The position numbers were made by a program, and so were the translations under genes. Positions 1 through 10,675 of a stretch of DNA of 64,000 nucleotides are shown here, piece by piece. This DNA is from Profftia sp020342455. Lineage in GTDB: Bacteria > Pseudomonadota > Gammaproteobacteria > Enterobacterales > Enterobacteriaceae. The notes beneath the pieces are model-generated. The model was not told the DNA's origin. It was given only the letters and a program-made list of their open reading frames with translations, and did no database searches. Within the stretch, counting starts at the first letter, position 1, and each line of letters opens with the position of its first letter. The stretch is from NCBI RefSeq assembly GCF_020342455.1, contig NZ_CP080506.1, positions 62,001 through 126,000 of the forward strand, written 5' to 3'.

Positions 1-518
1 TGTAAAAGATCATAGACTTCATTAATAGCACCTGAACTTGTATTTTCAATAGGTAAGATAGCAAAGTCTGCTTGTCCTATTTCAACAATATTTAGAATAT
101 CTTGAAAGCTATGACACCCTAATTCAATAAAATTTTCAAAATAACGAGCAGCATATTGAAGAGCCGCTAGATGGGAGTAAGATCCCTTAGGACCTAGAAA
201 AGATATTTTAGCTGACTCTTGTGTATTATTATATTGATGTTGCAGTATCTTTTGCTGAGTTAGTATAGAATCTTCAATAATAATTTGAAACAATCTAGTG
301 ATATAAGAACTATCAAGAGCCAGAGATTTACCTTGTTTTATTAATGAGATAATTAATTCCTGTTCACGTTCTGTATCTCTAATAGGAAGATGTTTTTCTT
401 GTTTAACTTTAGCTACATCTTCTGCTAATGTTTTACGCTCGCTTAATATTTTAAGTAATTTGCTATCTAAGGCGCTAATTTTTTGGCGTAATATTACTAA
501 TGGTTTGTCTGTATTCAT
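1..518 (-). CDS. pheA: P-protein: chorismate mutase / prephenate dehydratase (5' part, cut by window edge)
   Basis: Bifunctional enzyme of phenylalanine synthesis (chorismate to prephenate to phenylpyruvate, cytosolic). The first 172 codons are present and the gene runs off the left edge. Residues 1-90 form the AroQ-type mutase domain; the expected active-site residues are visible: R11, R28, K39, D48, E52 and Q88. The dehydratase domain starts near residue 105 with FLGPKGSYSHLAA, and PIENTSSGAI follows near the edge. The start ATG at 516-518 has an AAGGG ribosome site about 8 nt upstream. Enterobacteria control pheA with the Phe-rich leader pheL and an attenuator; I see neither in the upstream 200 nt, so attenuation seems lost. 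With aroH in the same window this fits phenylalanine provisioning. The regulatory ACT domain lies outside the window. Very sure of identity. Confidence 0.97.
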   Translation of the reverse strand, partial: MNTDKPLVILRQKISALDSKLLKILSERKTLAEDVAKVKQEKHLPIRDTEREQELIISLIKQGKSLALDSSYITRLFQIIIEDSILTQQKILQHQYNNTQESAKISFLGPKGSYSHLAALQYAARYFENFIELGCHSFQDILNIVEIGQADFAILPIENTSSGAINEVYDLL

Positions 519-2605
519 AACACAACCCTTTTTGCATGTTAGTCTAATTTATATTACGTAGGACTGTAAATTAAAAGCCTTATATTTTGGTAATAATAAT
601 TATATTTTTTATATTTTATTTATAACATACAACCCCTGTAGCTTATATACAGTGCAATTATTTTTATAAAAACCATAACATTTTAATAACCTAATACCAC
701 ATAAGAGTAAATATATAATAAATAATTAAATTAATATATTAATCTAAGGATATTGTTTCTGTTATTAATAATAGATGACTTTATAAAATATATTCATTTC
801 ATGAATATCTGTAATTATATATGTATACTATAATTTATCTATATAATATATTATTAATATAGTTATCTAAAAATATCATAATACACTTTAATTTTATTAT
901 CTCAATTATATAAAGATCGTTCGAGAGTATATTAAATAGATATAGAAAACTAATTTTATAGTTAAGTCCAAATAGTATAAAATACTAGTGGCACGAATAT
1001 AGATTTTATATTGTATAATATCACCAGTGGCATAGATTCATATACAATTTTGTTCTTTACTCAATATAATATATTAAGTTTTTAAAATTATTATAAGTAG
1101 TTACTTGTGTTATCTATAATATATTGAATAATAGTAATAATATTATTTATTTAGTTTAAAATAATTATTCATATATAAATATTCAATATTTTTACTAAAA
1201 ATTTTATAATATTTTTATTTTTTAATAAATTTTATCCTAAAATTATATTTTAAATTTTATTTTATTAATCATGTGTAGTATGTATCAAAAAAATGTGTTA
1301 TTAAAAATTTTAAAAATAAGATAAGTTTTTATAAAAACTTATAATTACTTTATTATTTTTTATGTGATATTATATATCTTTAGATACATTAAGTAAAGTA
1401 TGGTTTTATTAAAAGTATCTATTATTATAGATGATTCATAATTCATCCTTTAATACTTATAGTAGTATTAATTAAATAACATGACTAATACAAATTTTAT
1501 ATAAAAACTAAATAAGATAAAAGACAAAATAAAAGTATTATATGATTACTTAATTATTAAAATATTAAGAATTTTATATATTTTATATAGTTTATATTAT
1601 ACTAGATAAATATCTTTTTAGTAATTACTAGAAAACTTACAAATATCTGTATATAACCCATCAATTAGTTATAGTGTGATAAATATAAAAGTAAGGTATA
1701 TAATAGTTTACTTTGATAGTACACTAATTACTAATTATAATTTGTTATATGGGTTAATTAGTTAGCTTAGACTATAAAAACATTAAATATAAATATAAAT
1801 ATAAATATAAAATACAGTAGTATATTTATTACAAACATAAGAAACATTCTTATATCATAGCTTATATTGTTACTACAACATCAAAATAATGTATTATTAT
1901 TTAATTTTAAAATAATACTCTAACAATATATATGTAATTAATAAAGGAGATAAATATATAACCGTAATAAACTTTAAAGTACTCTAATAAAAATAATCAC
2001 TATAAAGTCTATTAAATATAGTTATTTAAAACGGTAAATACTCTTATTACTAAAGTATTAGTACTAACTATAAATAAACTTCTATTAATTAAACATTATA
2101 TTAAAATAAATCTACATTATTATTTACTAATTAATATATTGACTAAGTGTTTTCTATACTGTATCTTTCTATAAAGAATATATGCGGATCATATTTATGA
2201 CTTTCTTAAATACATCACTCAATTAGTCGATATAATATGTTATCGTATTATAATTAAGAGTATTAATTAGATATTAATCTATAATACAAAATTATTTTTT
2301 TGTAAAATAACTTACTATCCTTGCTGTTATTCAATAAAATAAATCTAAGCTATTTGTTTTTATTGAATAATAATATCTAATATGATTATTATCATATACT
2401 TATAACTTCTAAACTAGAATTATCTTTTATAATAAAAATAAATTATAGAAGGAGATATAAAATCATTCCCCTATTAGTTATGATATGTTAACTGATTATA
2501 TATATTATATGAGAAGGTTCCTTTAATATCTCGTATATAAAATAGATATCATCTTTATAAGATTAACGTAAACAAACTTAATTTTTAATTAAAAAATATT
2601 ATATT
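519..2605. other. A/T-rich gap between pheA and rluD; site of lost raiA and bamD
   Basis: About 2.1 kb with no credible ORF, RNA gene or readable pseudogene. In E. coli the interval between pheA and the divergent rluD holds pheL, raiA and bamD, and the flanking orientation here is the same, so those genes appear deleted or eroded. An AAATAT run of four units lies at 1785-1808. The two flanking genes diverge, so their promoters must lie here, but no -10/-35 pair stands out from the background. Confidence 0.7.
1785..1808. repeat. short tandem repeat, 6-bp unit x4
   Basis: Four uninterrupted copies of AAATAT in non-coding DNA between pheA and rluD. No function is indicated. Confidence 0.8.
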
Positions 2606-3561
2606 ATGGCGCATAGTTTAAAACTAAAAACTACTATAATAAAGACACAATGTGGTTATCGTTTAGATAAATCCCTAGCTTTATTATTCCCTAATACTTC
2701 ACGAACTAGTATAAAAAATTGGATAATAAATAATAATGTTAAGGTTAATGGCAAGATTATTAATAAACCAAAAAAAAAGTTCTTGGATGGGAAGAGATAA
2801 ATATTAATACCACTATAACAGAAAAGCAGTGGGAAAAACAAGAAATTCCATTAGATATTATTTATGAAGATAATCATATTTTAGTAATAAATAAACCCAG
2901 AAACCTAGTTATCCATCCTGGCGCTGGTAATCCCAATGGTACTATGCTAAATTCATTACTATATCATTATCCTGATATCATCAATGTACCACGTGCAGGT
3001 ATTGTACATAGATTGGATAAAGATACTACTGGATTAATAATCGTAGCTAAAACTTATCTCGCTTATACACGATTAGTAGAATCACTCCAAAAGCATGAAA
3101 TAAAACGTGAGTATGAAGCGATAGTACTGGGAAACATGACATCAGGAGGTACAATATCACATCCTATCGCACGTCATCCTATAAAACGTACACATATGGC
3201 CATTTCTTTAACAGGAAAGTCAGCAATCACACATTACCGTATTATTGAGCGTTTTCGCATGCATACACGTCTATGTGTACGTTTAGAGACTGGGCGTACC
3301 CATCAGATACGTGTGCATATGGCTCACCTCGGTTATCCAATTGTCGGGGATCCTATATATATAGGTCGTCCACGCCCACCTAAAGGAATATCTGAAGAAT
3401 TAAGAAAGGTGTTAATTAGTTTCGACCGTCAAGCGTTACATGCAATTAAATTGAACTTATACCATCCAATTAGCAGAATCCTAATGGAGTGGTATACTCC
3501 ATTACCTAATGATATGCATAACTTAATAAATGTATTACAAGCAGATATAGATAAACTTTAA
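2606..3561 (+). CDS. rluD: 23S rRNA pseudouridine synthase D, interrupted by a -1 frameshift in an A9 run
   Basis: RluD makes pseudouridines 1911, 1915 and 1917 in helix 69 of 23S rRNA and is important for ribosome maturation. The N-terminal S4-like domain (about residues 18-75) is read from ATG 2606 and stops early at TAA about 2798-2800. The rest of the protein continues in another frame, beginning V-L-G-W-E-E at 2779 straight after the A run. The catalytic motif HRLDKDTTGL and the C-terminal MEWYTPLP segment are intact. The break is at 2770-2778, nine A residues; ten would join the frames exactly as in E. coli (KPKKKVLG against KPKEKVLG) and give about 318 residues (E. coli 326). Everything on both sides of the break is well conserved, so I regard this as a working gene read by transcriptional slippage, or else a homopolymer sequencing error, rather than a pseudogene. 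Confidence 0.93.
2770..2778 (+). other. A9 slippage site in rluD
   Basis: Nine consecutive A follow the codon start CC at 2768-2769. The run separates the upstream frame (K-P-K-K-K-F-L-D-G-K-R-stop) from the downstream frame that resembles RluD (V-L-G-W-E-E-I). One added A restores a single frame. Confidence 0.9.
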
Positions 3562-4660
3562 TAAAAAATTTAATATATATGGATGAATAAGTTTATAATT
3601 GTTTATATATTCTGTGTTTAGAATAAAGATTCTATTTAAAAGATAACTTATACCTAATAATAAAATACCATGTAAAATAATGTAAAATATTATAATTAAA
3701 GATTATTATTTATCTTTTATATTTTAGGTATATATTTAAATATCAAAAGTATAAAATAAAATATTACCTGTGTTCTACTTAATTAGTATTATTAGTATTT
3801 TTAACCTATATACACAAAATAAATTAACTTTTTAATTTGCTATTTAAATAACTACATATCCAAAATGATAATAGAATAATATTTCTATATACAAATAAAT
3901 TAACACATTTATAATTTTATTAGTATTTTATGCAAAAGTTTTTTAATGGCAATTCTTATATTAAAAACAAAAAATATTACAGGGAATACTTAAGAAAGTG
4001 CAATATTTAATTAATATAATTAAATTAATATACAAATATTTTTTATATATTAAATAATTTATCTGAATATTTATTTATAACTGATATTATATCATATATA
4101 TTAATTACTAATATAACCTTATTATAAATAAATAATATATTAATTAATAATTATACTAGGTTTATTTTAAATTTCTTCTTTATAAGAAGATAGTATAAAA
4201 TAAATTACCTTTAAATAATTACATTGAAAGAAAACTAATATTAAATTAAATGTAATTATAATTATTTATATTTTTAATATAAATAATTTACAGTCATGTA
4301 TTACTAATTGTTAGATTAATATTTAATAAACTATTTTTAATGAAATTAAAAATAACAATATAATAAAATATAAGCGAAAAAACTTAAGATAACCATAAAA
4401 GGTTATACTATCCTGATAAATTATATATATTACTATTAATATAGTATATACTATATCTATATATTATAGATATATAAATAAAATTTTAATAAAATTTTTA
4501 AGTAAATTTAATAAAAATTAATAGTTACTACTAATAAAATATTTTAATATATAATATATTTTATAGTCACTATAAAAAATTATAACACATTTATTACAAA
4601 ATAAATATAAATTAAAAATGTTAACGGGTTAAGTATAATAATTATTATATATCAGTGTGA
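3562..4660. other. A/T-rich gap between rluD and tRNA-Trp
   Basis: About 1.1 kb of A/T-dominated DNA without a supportable gene. In E. coli pgeF and clpB follow rluD; no trace of them is readable here. Confidence 0.7.
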
Positions 4661-4733
4661 CAGGGGTGGGGAGATTCGAACTCACGACACCCGGTTTTGG
4701 AGACCGGTGCTCTGCCTGCTGAGCTACACCCCT
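4661..4733 (-). tRNA. trpT: tRNA-Trp (anticodon CCA)
   Basis: A 73-nt cloverleaf is readable on the minus strand. It has a 7-bp acceptor stem (AGGGGTG with CACCCCT), D stem GCTC/GAGC, anticodon stem CCGGT/ACCGG with loop CTCCAAA (anticodon CCA, Trp), variable loop GTGTC, and T loop TTCGAAT. Position 73 is G, as in E. coli tRNA-Trp, which this sequence follows closely. Two oddities: the T stem GTGAG/CTCCC contains one U-C mismatch, and the genome reads TCA, not CCA, after G73, so the CCA end must be added after transcription, unlike in E. coli where it is encoded. Confidence 0.97.
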
Positions 4734-4775
4734 AAATATATTAATCAAAACTATAGTATCTAAGTAACTTTTAAG

Positions 4776-4816
4776 TAACATTATATATAAATTAAGTTAA
4801 TTTATATATAATGTTA
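4776..4816. repeat. perfect 20-bp inverted repeat, 1-nt spacer
   Basis: The arm 4776-4795 is exactly complementary to 4797-4816 around a single G. It lies about 43 nt upstream of tRNA-Trp on that gene's strand. On the plus strand it is followed after 'ttctg' by a short T run. It could be the terminator of a vanished upstream gene or a cruciform-prone palindrome; it is too long and exact to be comfortable as chance. Confidence 0.85.
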
Positions 4817-5369
4817 TTCTGTTTTTATAAAAGAAAATAAAATATTAATAATTAAATGGAGATACTCCACCCGATAAATATTTTTATATCAAGATATAAT
4901 ATATTATATTTTAATTATGTAAAGAATAAACCGTGTAGTTTGTTATAATATGTTTATATTAAAATACATTATATAGTATTTTATCTTTAAAAGATATATC
5001 TTAAATATTTTTATATGAAATAGTAATACCATTACCTATATATAATTATACAGGTAAAGATTCGTATACTTACTATATAAATCGTATATTTTCTATATAT
5101 ACTATGAAGTAAAATGCTAAATATGTTATATAGGTTAAATATTTTATATCAGTATTTTACTACTATTACTACCAGTAGTATTTATAAAATAAATTAAGTT
5201 TACTCAATGACTTATAAAGTATCAGGTAACTTTTATACGATTATGTATTTTATTATACAATATATTTAGACTAATTATTAGTCAATAATAAATTTTATAT
5301 AATTTATAATTATAAATAACTTATATACACTTAAATAGATAATTAATTTACACAAAATGATTAATGTTT

Positions 5370-5414
5370 TATATTATTTAATATAATTAATTATTAATTA
5401 TATTAAATAATATA
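5370..5414. repeat. perfect 22-bp inverted repeat, 1-nt spacer
   Basis: A 45-nt palindrome made only of A and T; arm 5370-5391 is complementary to 5393-5414 around T5392. It sits in gene-free DNA far from either neighbour, so it is not an obvious terminator of a present gene. Confidence 0.85.
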
Positions 5415-6321
5415 TTATATCTAAATTTAAGACAATAGTAAGTCTTAGACTATTTTATATAAAGATAACCTATATATTATATGTATTAAAATACATAAAC
5501 ACTAATAAAAATAATTATAAATATCACCTTATAATTAATATATAACTATTTCAAGTTAAGAATAAAAAAGGGGAAATATAATATAGTAATTTAAATTATA
5601 TGTTTTAATATCTAGAACTAATAATTTTACATATAAAGAATAGTATTATAATTAACAAGGAGTTATTTTAACTTATATTAAAAATATTTATAGTATACTA
5701 CTAACTTTTAGTTTTAAAATAACACGCATAAAATTTTAATACTAAAACACTTACAATTAATCTCTTTAAAATTATTTTAATTTTAACTAAAAAATAAATT
5801 TTTTATACTTTTTATTTTTAATAAGATTCAATATTAAACTTAATAATATATATAGTTTAAATATTTAAATAATAAAGCACCTACTCATAATGTATTTGTC
5901 TAGTAAAATTTATTCTATATACTATTTGTAAAATTACTTGTACAATATTAGTTAAGTTATATACTGAGATTCATCCTAAAGATAAAATAATTTTATACCC
6001 TAATTTTAATGTATTAATAAAATACATATTTAATATTAAAGGTAATATATAAAAACTAAATATCACTAAAACTGTAAAATATGTTGTTAGTAATTATTAG
6101 AGGTATATAATCCTAGTATATATTATACTATTAATTATTAAGATATTCCATACTTTAAATTAACTTAATATACTAAATTGCACGGTAATTATTTTTATAT
6201 ATTACTATAAAATAGTATATAAGTTACTAAATATCTAAATCATGATAAAATGGTAACATTTTAGAGGTATTACTACCTAAATAATATTTTAAATTAATTT
6301 ATTTTAACTGGAGATATTATA

Positions 6322-7083
6322 ATGCGTCAACCATTAGTAATAGGAAACTGGAAACTTAACGGTAGTCGTCATATAGCACAAGAGCTAATAATTACATTAC
6401 GTAACGAGCTAGAAGCAGTAAATTACTGTAACATAGCTATTGCTCCACCAACTATTTATCTAGATCAAGTTGCACATGCACTATCTGGTTCTCATATAAA
6501 ACTAAGTGCACAAAATGTAGACATACATACATCTGGTGCTTTTACCGGAGAAACTTCAGTTGATATGCTGAAAGATATTGGTGTTAAATACATTATTATT
6601 GGTCACTCAGAAAGGCGTATATACCATCAAGAAAAGGACTCTGTAATTGCAAAAAAATTTTTAATGATTAAAAAAATAGGCTTAATACCTGTAATATGTA
6701 TAGGTGAAACTAAAGAAGAAAGAGTAGCAGGTAAAACTCATGAAGTTTGTATACGTCAATTAGATTCCATTCTAAAAACTATAGATACATCTAAAATGTT
6801 AGAGGATATAATCCTAGCATACGAACCAGTATGGGCAATTGGTACTGGAATATCAGCTACTCCGAACCAAGCTCAATCTATGCATAAATTTATCCGTAAT
6901 TATATTGCTAAGTATAATAATAAAACTGCAGAGAAAATTATTATTCAGTATGGTGGCTCTGTAAATGCAGTAAATGCTTCTGAATTATTTATTCAACCAG
7001 ATATCGATGGCGCATTAGTTGGAGGTGCATCGCTACAAGCGAATACATTTTCAGCTATAGTTAAAGCTACTAATAAAAAATAA
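6322..7083 (+). CDS. tpiA: triosephosphate isomerase
   Basis: Interconverts dihydroxyacetone phosphate and glyceraldehyde 3-phosphate in glycolysis and gluconeogenesis. The 253-residue protein is full length (E. coli 255). The substrate loop start GNWKLNG (K11), catalytic H95 in GHSERR, catalytic E168 in AYEPVWAIGTG, and the phosphate-binding YGGSV and GALVGGASL segments are all present. The start ATG has a good GGAG site about 8 nt upstream. It converges with fpr, near which tpiA also lies in E. coli, so this is conserved local order with the small genes between them lost. No unusual residues seen. Confidence 0.98.
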   Translation: MRQPLVIGNWKLNGSRHIAQELIITLRNELEAVNYCNIAIAPPTIYLDQVAHALSGSHIKLSAQNVDIHTSGAFTGETSVDMLKDIGVKYIIIGHSERRIYHQEKDSVIAKKFLMIKKIGLIPVICIGETKEERVAGKTHEVCIRQLDSILKTIDTSKMLEDIILAYEPVWAIGTGISATPNQAQSMHKFIRNYIAKYNNKTAEKIIIQYGGSVNAVNASELFIQPDIDGALVGGASLQANTFSAIVKATNKK

Positions 7084-7526
7084 TCATATATTATTAATAT
7101 ATATTTATGTATCAATAAGATGTAAATAAAAAAAATAATTGTTTTATATTTTATTATAGTAATTTACTCAGACTACTATCTTATCTTTATTTTTACATAA
7201 AACTTATAACAAAACTATAGTTTTGTTAAAAATATTGTTATAATGCTTGATTGAATTTTTAGATATAAGCATCTATATGCTATAGATTAAGTTTATAGCA
7301 TAGAAATAGTATTTAATACTATACAAATAGTATTTTGTAATTTTATTAATTAACTTCCATTAATATATCACATAGAATATCTTTAATTATACTTAAGTTA
7401 TATTAATAATAAATTGCAATGTGATTATTTTATAGAAATAAAATGAGAAATATATTAATATTAAAATAATGAATAAAAATTATTTTATTTTTAAAATAAA
7501 ATATCTTCTCTTTCTATTACCTAGAA
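7084..7526. other. convergent gap tpiA / fpr with a small palindrome
   Basis: No gene. A perfect 22-nt palindrome at 7206-7227 (TAACAAAACTA and its complement) lies about 120 nt after tpiA, and a looser one near 7274-7296 contains TATGCTATA. Either could help end transcription from both sides. Confidence 0.6.
7206..7227. terminator. candidate bidirectional terminator between tpiA and fpr
   Basis: Perfect palindrome of 11-bp arms between two convergent genes. There is no strong U run on either strand, so the call rests mainly on position and symmetry. Confidence 0.4.
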
Positions 7527-8276
7527 TTACCAATAATTTTCACTAGTAATGTGACCTGGATTACGGCGCAGATTCTTTTTCATTCCACGTGTATTTTGTA
7601 GTATTTGCTGGCTATCACGAACCATCTGTGGGTTACCACATAACATAACATGGCTTTCTTTTTTATTAATGTTTAATCCTACTGCAGATTCTAAAGAACC
7701 ATTTTCAATAACAGTAGTAACACGACCATAAAGAGATCCTAAAGAATGCTCCCCGCTTATTACTGTTTGAATACGTAGTTTTCCTTTATATTGCCATTCA
7801 AGATTCTGCATTAATGATAAATAACTTAAATCGTTTACGAAACGTACTGCATGTACTACTACAATATTTTCAAATCGTTGTAGCTGTTCTTTATCGTCCT
7901 GTAGTATAGATAAATATGGTCCTAAACCAGTACCAGTAGCAATCATCCAAAGTATTTTGCAATCGATAATTTCTTTTAAAATAAAGAAACCAGCAGCTAC
8001 TTTACTTATCTTTAAAATATCTCCTGTTTGTAAATCATATAAACGAGGACTAAGTTTCCCATGAGGTATTTTGACTATATAAAACTCCAAGTTCCTACTA
8101 CTAGGAGCATTTACATAAGAATAAGCACGTTGTATACGCTCACCTTCTACATCTAGAGATAATTTAGCAAACTGACCAGCTATAAATTTACAGACCGGAG
8201 CTTGAACAGTAATACTAAATAACTTATTTGTCCAATGTTGGACTTTCTTAACAACGCCTATTACTACTTCTGTCAT
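7527..8276 (-). CDS. fpr: ferredoxin/flavodoxin-NADP+ reductase
   Basis: FAD enzyme that passes electrons between NADPH and flavodoxin or ferredoxin. It is 249 residues (E. coli 248). The FAD-binding motif RAYSYVNAP (about 50-58), the GKLSPRL segment, the NADP-binding region TGTGLGPYLSIL, and the C-terminal HVMLCGNPQMVRD and GHITSENYW match the bacterial short-form FNR family; the terminal aromatic W stacks near the flavin in relatives. The start ATG is preceded by GGAG about 10 nt upstream. Its natural partners (fldA, iron-sulfur or radical-SAM enzymes) are not in this window. Nth, an iron-sulfur enzyme, is the nearest candidate user of that cofactor system. Confidence 0.97.
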   Translation of the reverse strand: MTEVVIGVVKKVQHWTNKLFSITVQAPVCKFIAGQFAKLSLDVEGERIQRAYSYVNAPSSRNLEFYIVKIPHGKLSPRLYDLQTGDILKISKVAAGFFILKEIIDCKILWMIATGTGLGPYLSILQDDKEQLQRFENIVVVHAVRFVNDLSYLSLMQNLEWQYKGKLRIQTVISGEHSLGSLYGRVTTVIENGSLESAVGLNINKKESHVMLCGNPQMVRDSQQILQNTRGMKKNLRRNPGHITSENYW

Positions 8277-10036
8277 AATAGTAACTCCAAAGTATGTTAT
8301 ATAAGCAGTGAATAAACCTAGAAAATTATTCTCTCTTATACATAGGTAGTTTAAAAGTGTACTACTCAGTCTAATTATTAGATCAACCCTAATTAATATT
8401 ACTACGGATTATATTATTTAAAATAAGACATTAATTATAAAATGGTTTAAAAAATACAAAAGATATACGACCTACCTTCTATAATTAATTATAAGACTAA
8501 ATTATTATCTTTGAATCAAAGATGGTTATTATTTATTTCAAATAATAACCCTATAAGAAATCTGACAAATAACTATATTTTATAAATTTACAATAACAAA
8601 TAGTGTAATATTTAATAATAGTTTTATACATTATTTAAAAATTTTAAAAAATATACAGTAATAAACAATATCTATTATAGTCTAAAAAATTAAGATAATG
8701 TGATTATATATTTTGTTGAGAATTATAAAAGATAAAATTCTTGTTACCCATGAACTATTCGCTTAAAATATAAACTATTATAAACCTATATGTTAGATTA
8801 TTCTATATGATAGATATCACAATAGATAATTTAATATTTTACCAGAAGTATATAAAAGCATTTCTCTTTTAATTAATACTCACTTAACGTAGATAATAAT
8901 ATTTTGGCTATATTATAGCGTATATTCTTATTATATTTATACCCCAAGAATATAAAATATTTTATATATTATGCATTAATTAATACCAGTTAAAAAAATA
9001 ATAATATTGTTATAATTATAAATAATACTTATATGTATAATTAAAAATTTACTTCAGGTTATAAAATGTATTGTAATATTAAAATGACTATCTAAATTAA
9101 AAGTATAAATTTATAATAGGACTAACTGATTTTATAGGTAGCGTAGCTATTGTAAAATACATAATAATCAAAATATTAATACTCTTTAAGAATTATACTC
9201 AAGATTATTAATATTTTGATTATTAAAGATTCATGTAAAAAATATTTTTTCTTTATTATATGTGTAATATTTTAAATAAAACTCAAATATCTAAGTATTT
9301 ATTTCTTACTCATAAATAGTAATAAATTATTATTTATGCTTTTATGTACTAAAATACAGTTTTTTATTACTATTTTATTAATATATTTATATTAGCATTA
9401 TAATAATTAAATTATAAAAAAACATACCAATAGAAATAACTAAATATTAATTATTAACTATTTATTTAAAATATTAAATACATAATATAATTTTATAATA
9501 CAAAGTATTACTTTGTTTCTTTAAATCAGTTAACTAACATGGCTAAAATATAAAATAGATTCATGATTATTAATTTATTTTATATTTTATTATAGTACTA
9601 TTATTAATAAATATTAAAAAATACAATATATAATTCATTAGTAATTACATAAGTATTGTACTATTAAGTAATATAGCTTAATGAAATATATAATTAAAAT
9701 AAAATTTATACAATATTTTTATAGTTTAATATATTTCAAAATTAATAGTTAACTACAATTATATTTATAAAAATATATTAATATCATGAATATAATAGAT
9801 AAATCTAGATAGTAAAATGATATCATCAAAAAATTACAAAAGAATAATAAAAACCTTTATTTAATCTTATTACACACCATATAAACGTAATAAATTTATC
9901 CGTACTAATGATAGTAAGATACCTATCTAATGATTTTTTATTTATCTGGAAACTTTTTAAAAAAACAGAATAAATTTTAATTTATAATATTACTCTGATC
10001 AATAATATTAAAGTATATTAAAAAAGAAATAATTTT
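8277..10036. other. A/T-rich gap between divergent fpr and nth
   Basis: About 1.8 kb without a gene. The most notable element is the long stem-loop at 9162-9225. The short patch around 9135-9150 (ggtagcgtagctattg) has more G and C than its surroundings but cannot be assigned. Confidence 0.7.
9162..9225. repeat. perfect 20-bp inverted repeat with 24-nt loop
   Basis: Arms 9162-9181 and 9206-9225 are exactly complementary, with a 24-nt loop. It lies between two divergently transcribed genes, so it cannot be the terminator of either. It may be the 3' end of an erased gene or a small structured RNA. Confidence 0.8.
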
Positions 10037-10675
10037 ATGAATAAGCAAAAACGCATGCTAATCCTTCAAAAATTTCAAGCAAATAATCCATACCCAACAA
10101 CCGAACTAGTATATAATACTAATTTTGAATTACTCATTTCTGTTCTTTTATCAGCCCAGTCTACTGATATTAGAGTAAATAAAGTAACAGCACAACTTTA
10201 TGCAGTCGCTAATACCCCAACTAAAATGCTGAAAATAGGTGTAGAAGATATCAAACAATACATAAAAATAATTGGTCTATATAATAAGAAAGCGGAAAAT
10301 ATAATTAAAACCTGTAAAATACTAATTGATAAATATAATGGTAAAGTACCAGAAAATATTGCAGCATTACAGTCTTTACCAGGTGTAGGCAGAAAAACAG
10401 CACATGTAATACTTAATACTGCCTTTAATTGGCCTATTATTGCTGTAGATACTCATATTTTCCGTATCTGTAATCGTACTAAATTTGCTCCAGGTAGAAA
10501 TGTACGAAAGGTAGAAGATAAGTTAATGAGAGTAGTTTTAAAAAAATTTAAATTAAACTTCCATAATTGGTTTGTTATGCATGGTCGTTATACCTGTACA
10601 GCATACAAACCACATTGTAACGCATGTATTATTAAAGATTTATGTGAGTTTAAGGAAAAGAATAATGCTAAATAA
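10037..10675 (+). CDS. nth: endonuclease III (DNA glycosylase / AP lyase)
   Basis: Removes oxidised pyrimidines from DNA and cuts at the abasic site (base excision repair). It is 212 residues (E. coli 211). The helix-hairpin-helix LPGVGRKTA contains catalytic K120, and catalytic D138 lies in VDTHIFR. The iron-sulfur ligands C187, C194, C197 and C203 have the correct C-X6-C-X2-C-X5-C spacing. In E. coli nth ends the rsx electron-transport cluster; no rsx gene is present here. Retention of one repair glycosylase in so A/T-rich a genome is notable but common in such symbionts. The ribosome site is weak. Confidence 0.97.
   Translation: MNKQKRMLILQKFQANNPYPTTELVYNTNFELLISVLLSAQSTDIRVNKVTAQLYAVANTPTKMLKIGVEDIKQYIKIIGLYNKKAENIIKTCKILIDKYNGKVPENIAALQSLPGVGRKTAHVILNTAFNWPIIAVDTHIFRICNRTKFAPGRNVRKVEDKLMRVVLKKFKLNFHNWFVMHGRYTCTAYKPHCNACIIKDLCEFKEKNNAK

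Larger units (their letters stand above)
4734..6321. other. A/T-rich gap between tRNA-Trp and tpiA
   Basis: About 1.6 kb with no gene. It contains two long perfect inverted repeats (4776-4816 and 5370-5414). It must also hold the promoters of both the leftward tRNA and the rightward tpiA. Confidence 0.7.

Noticed and set aside
2606..3561. Annotating rluD as a pseudogene
   Set aside because: Both halves are highly conserved and the only lesion is one base in A9, so slippage rescue or sequencing error is more likely than loss.
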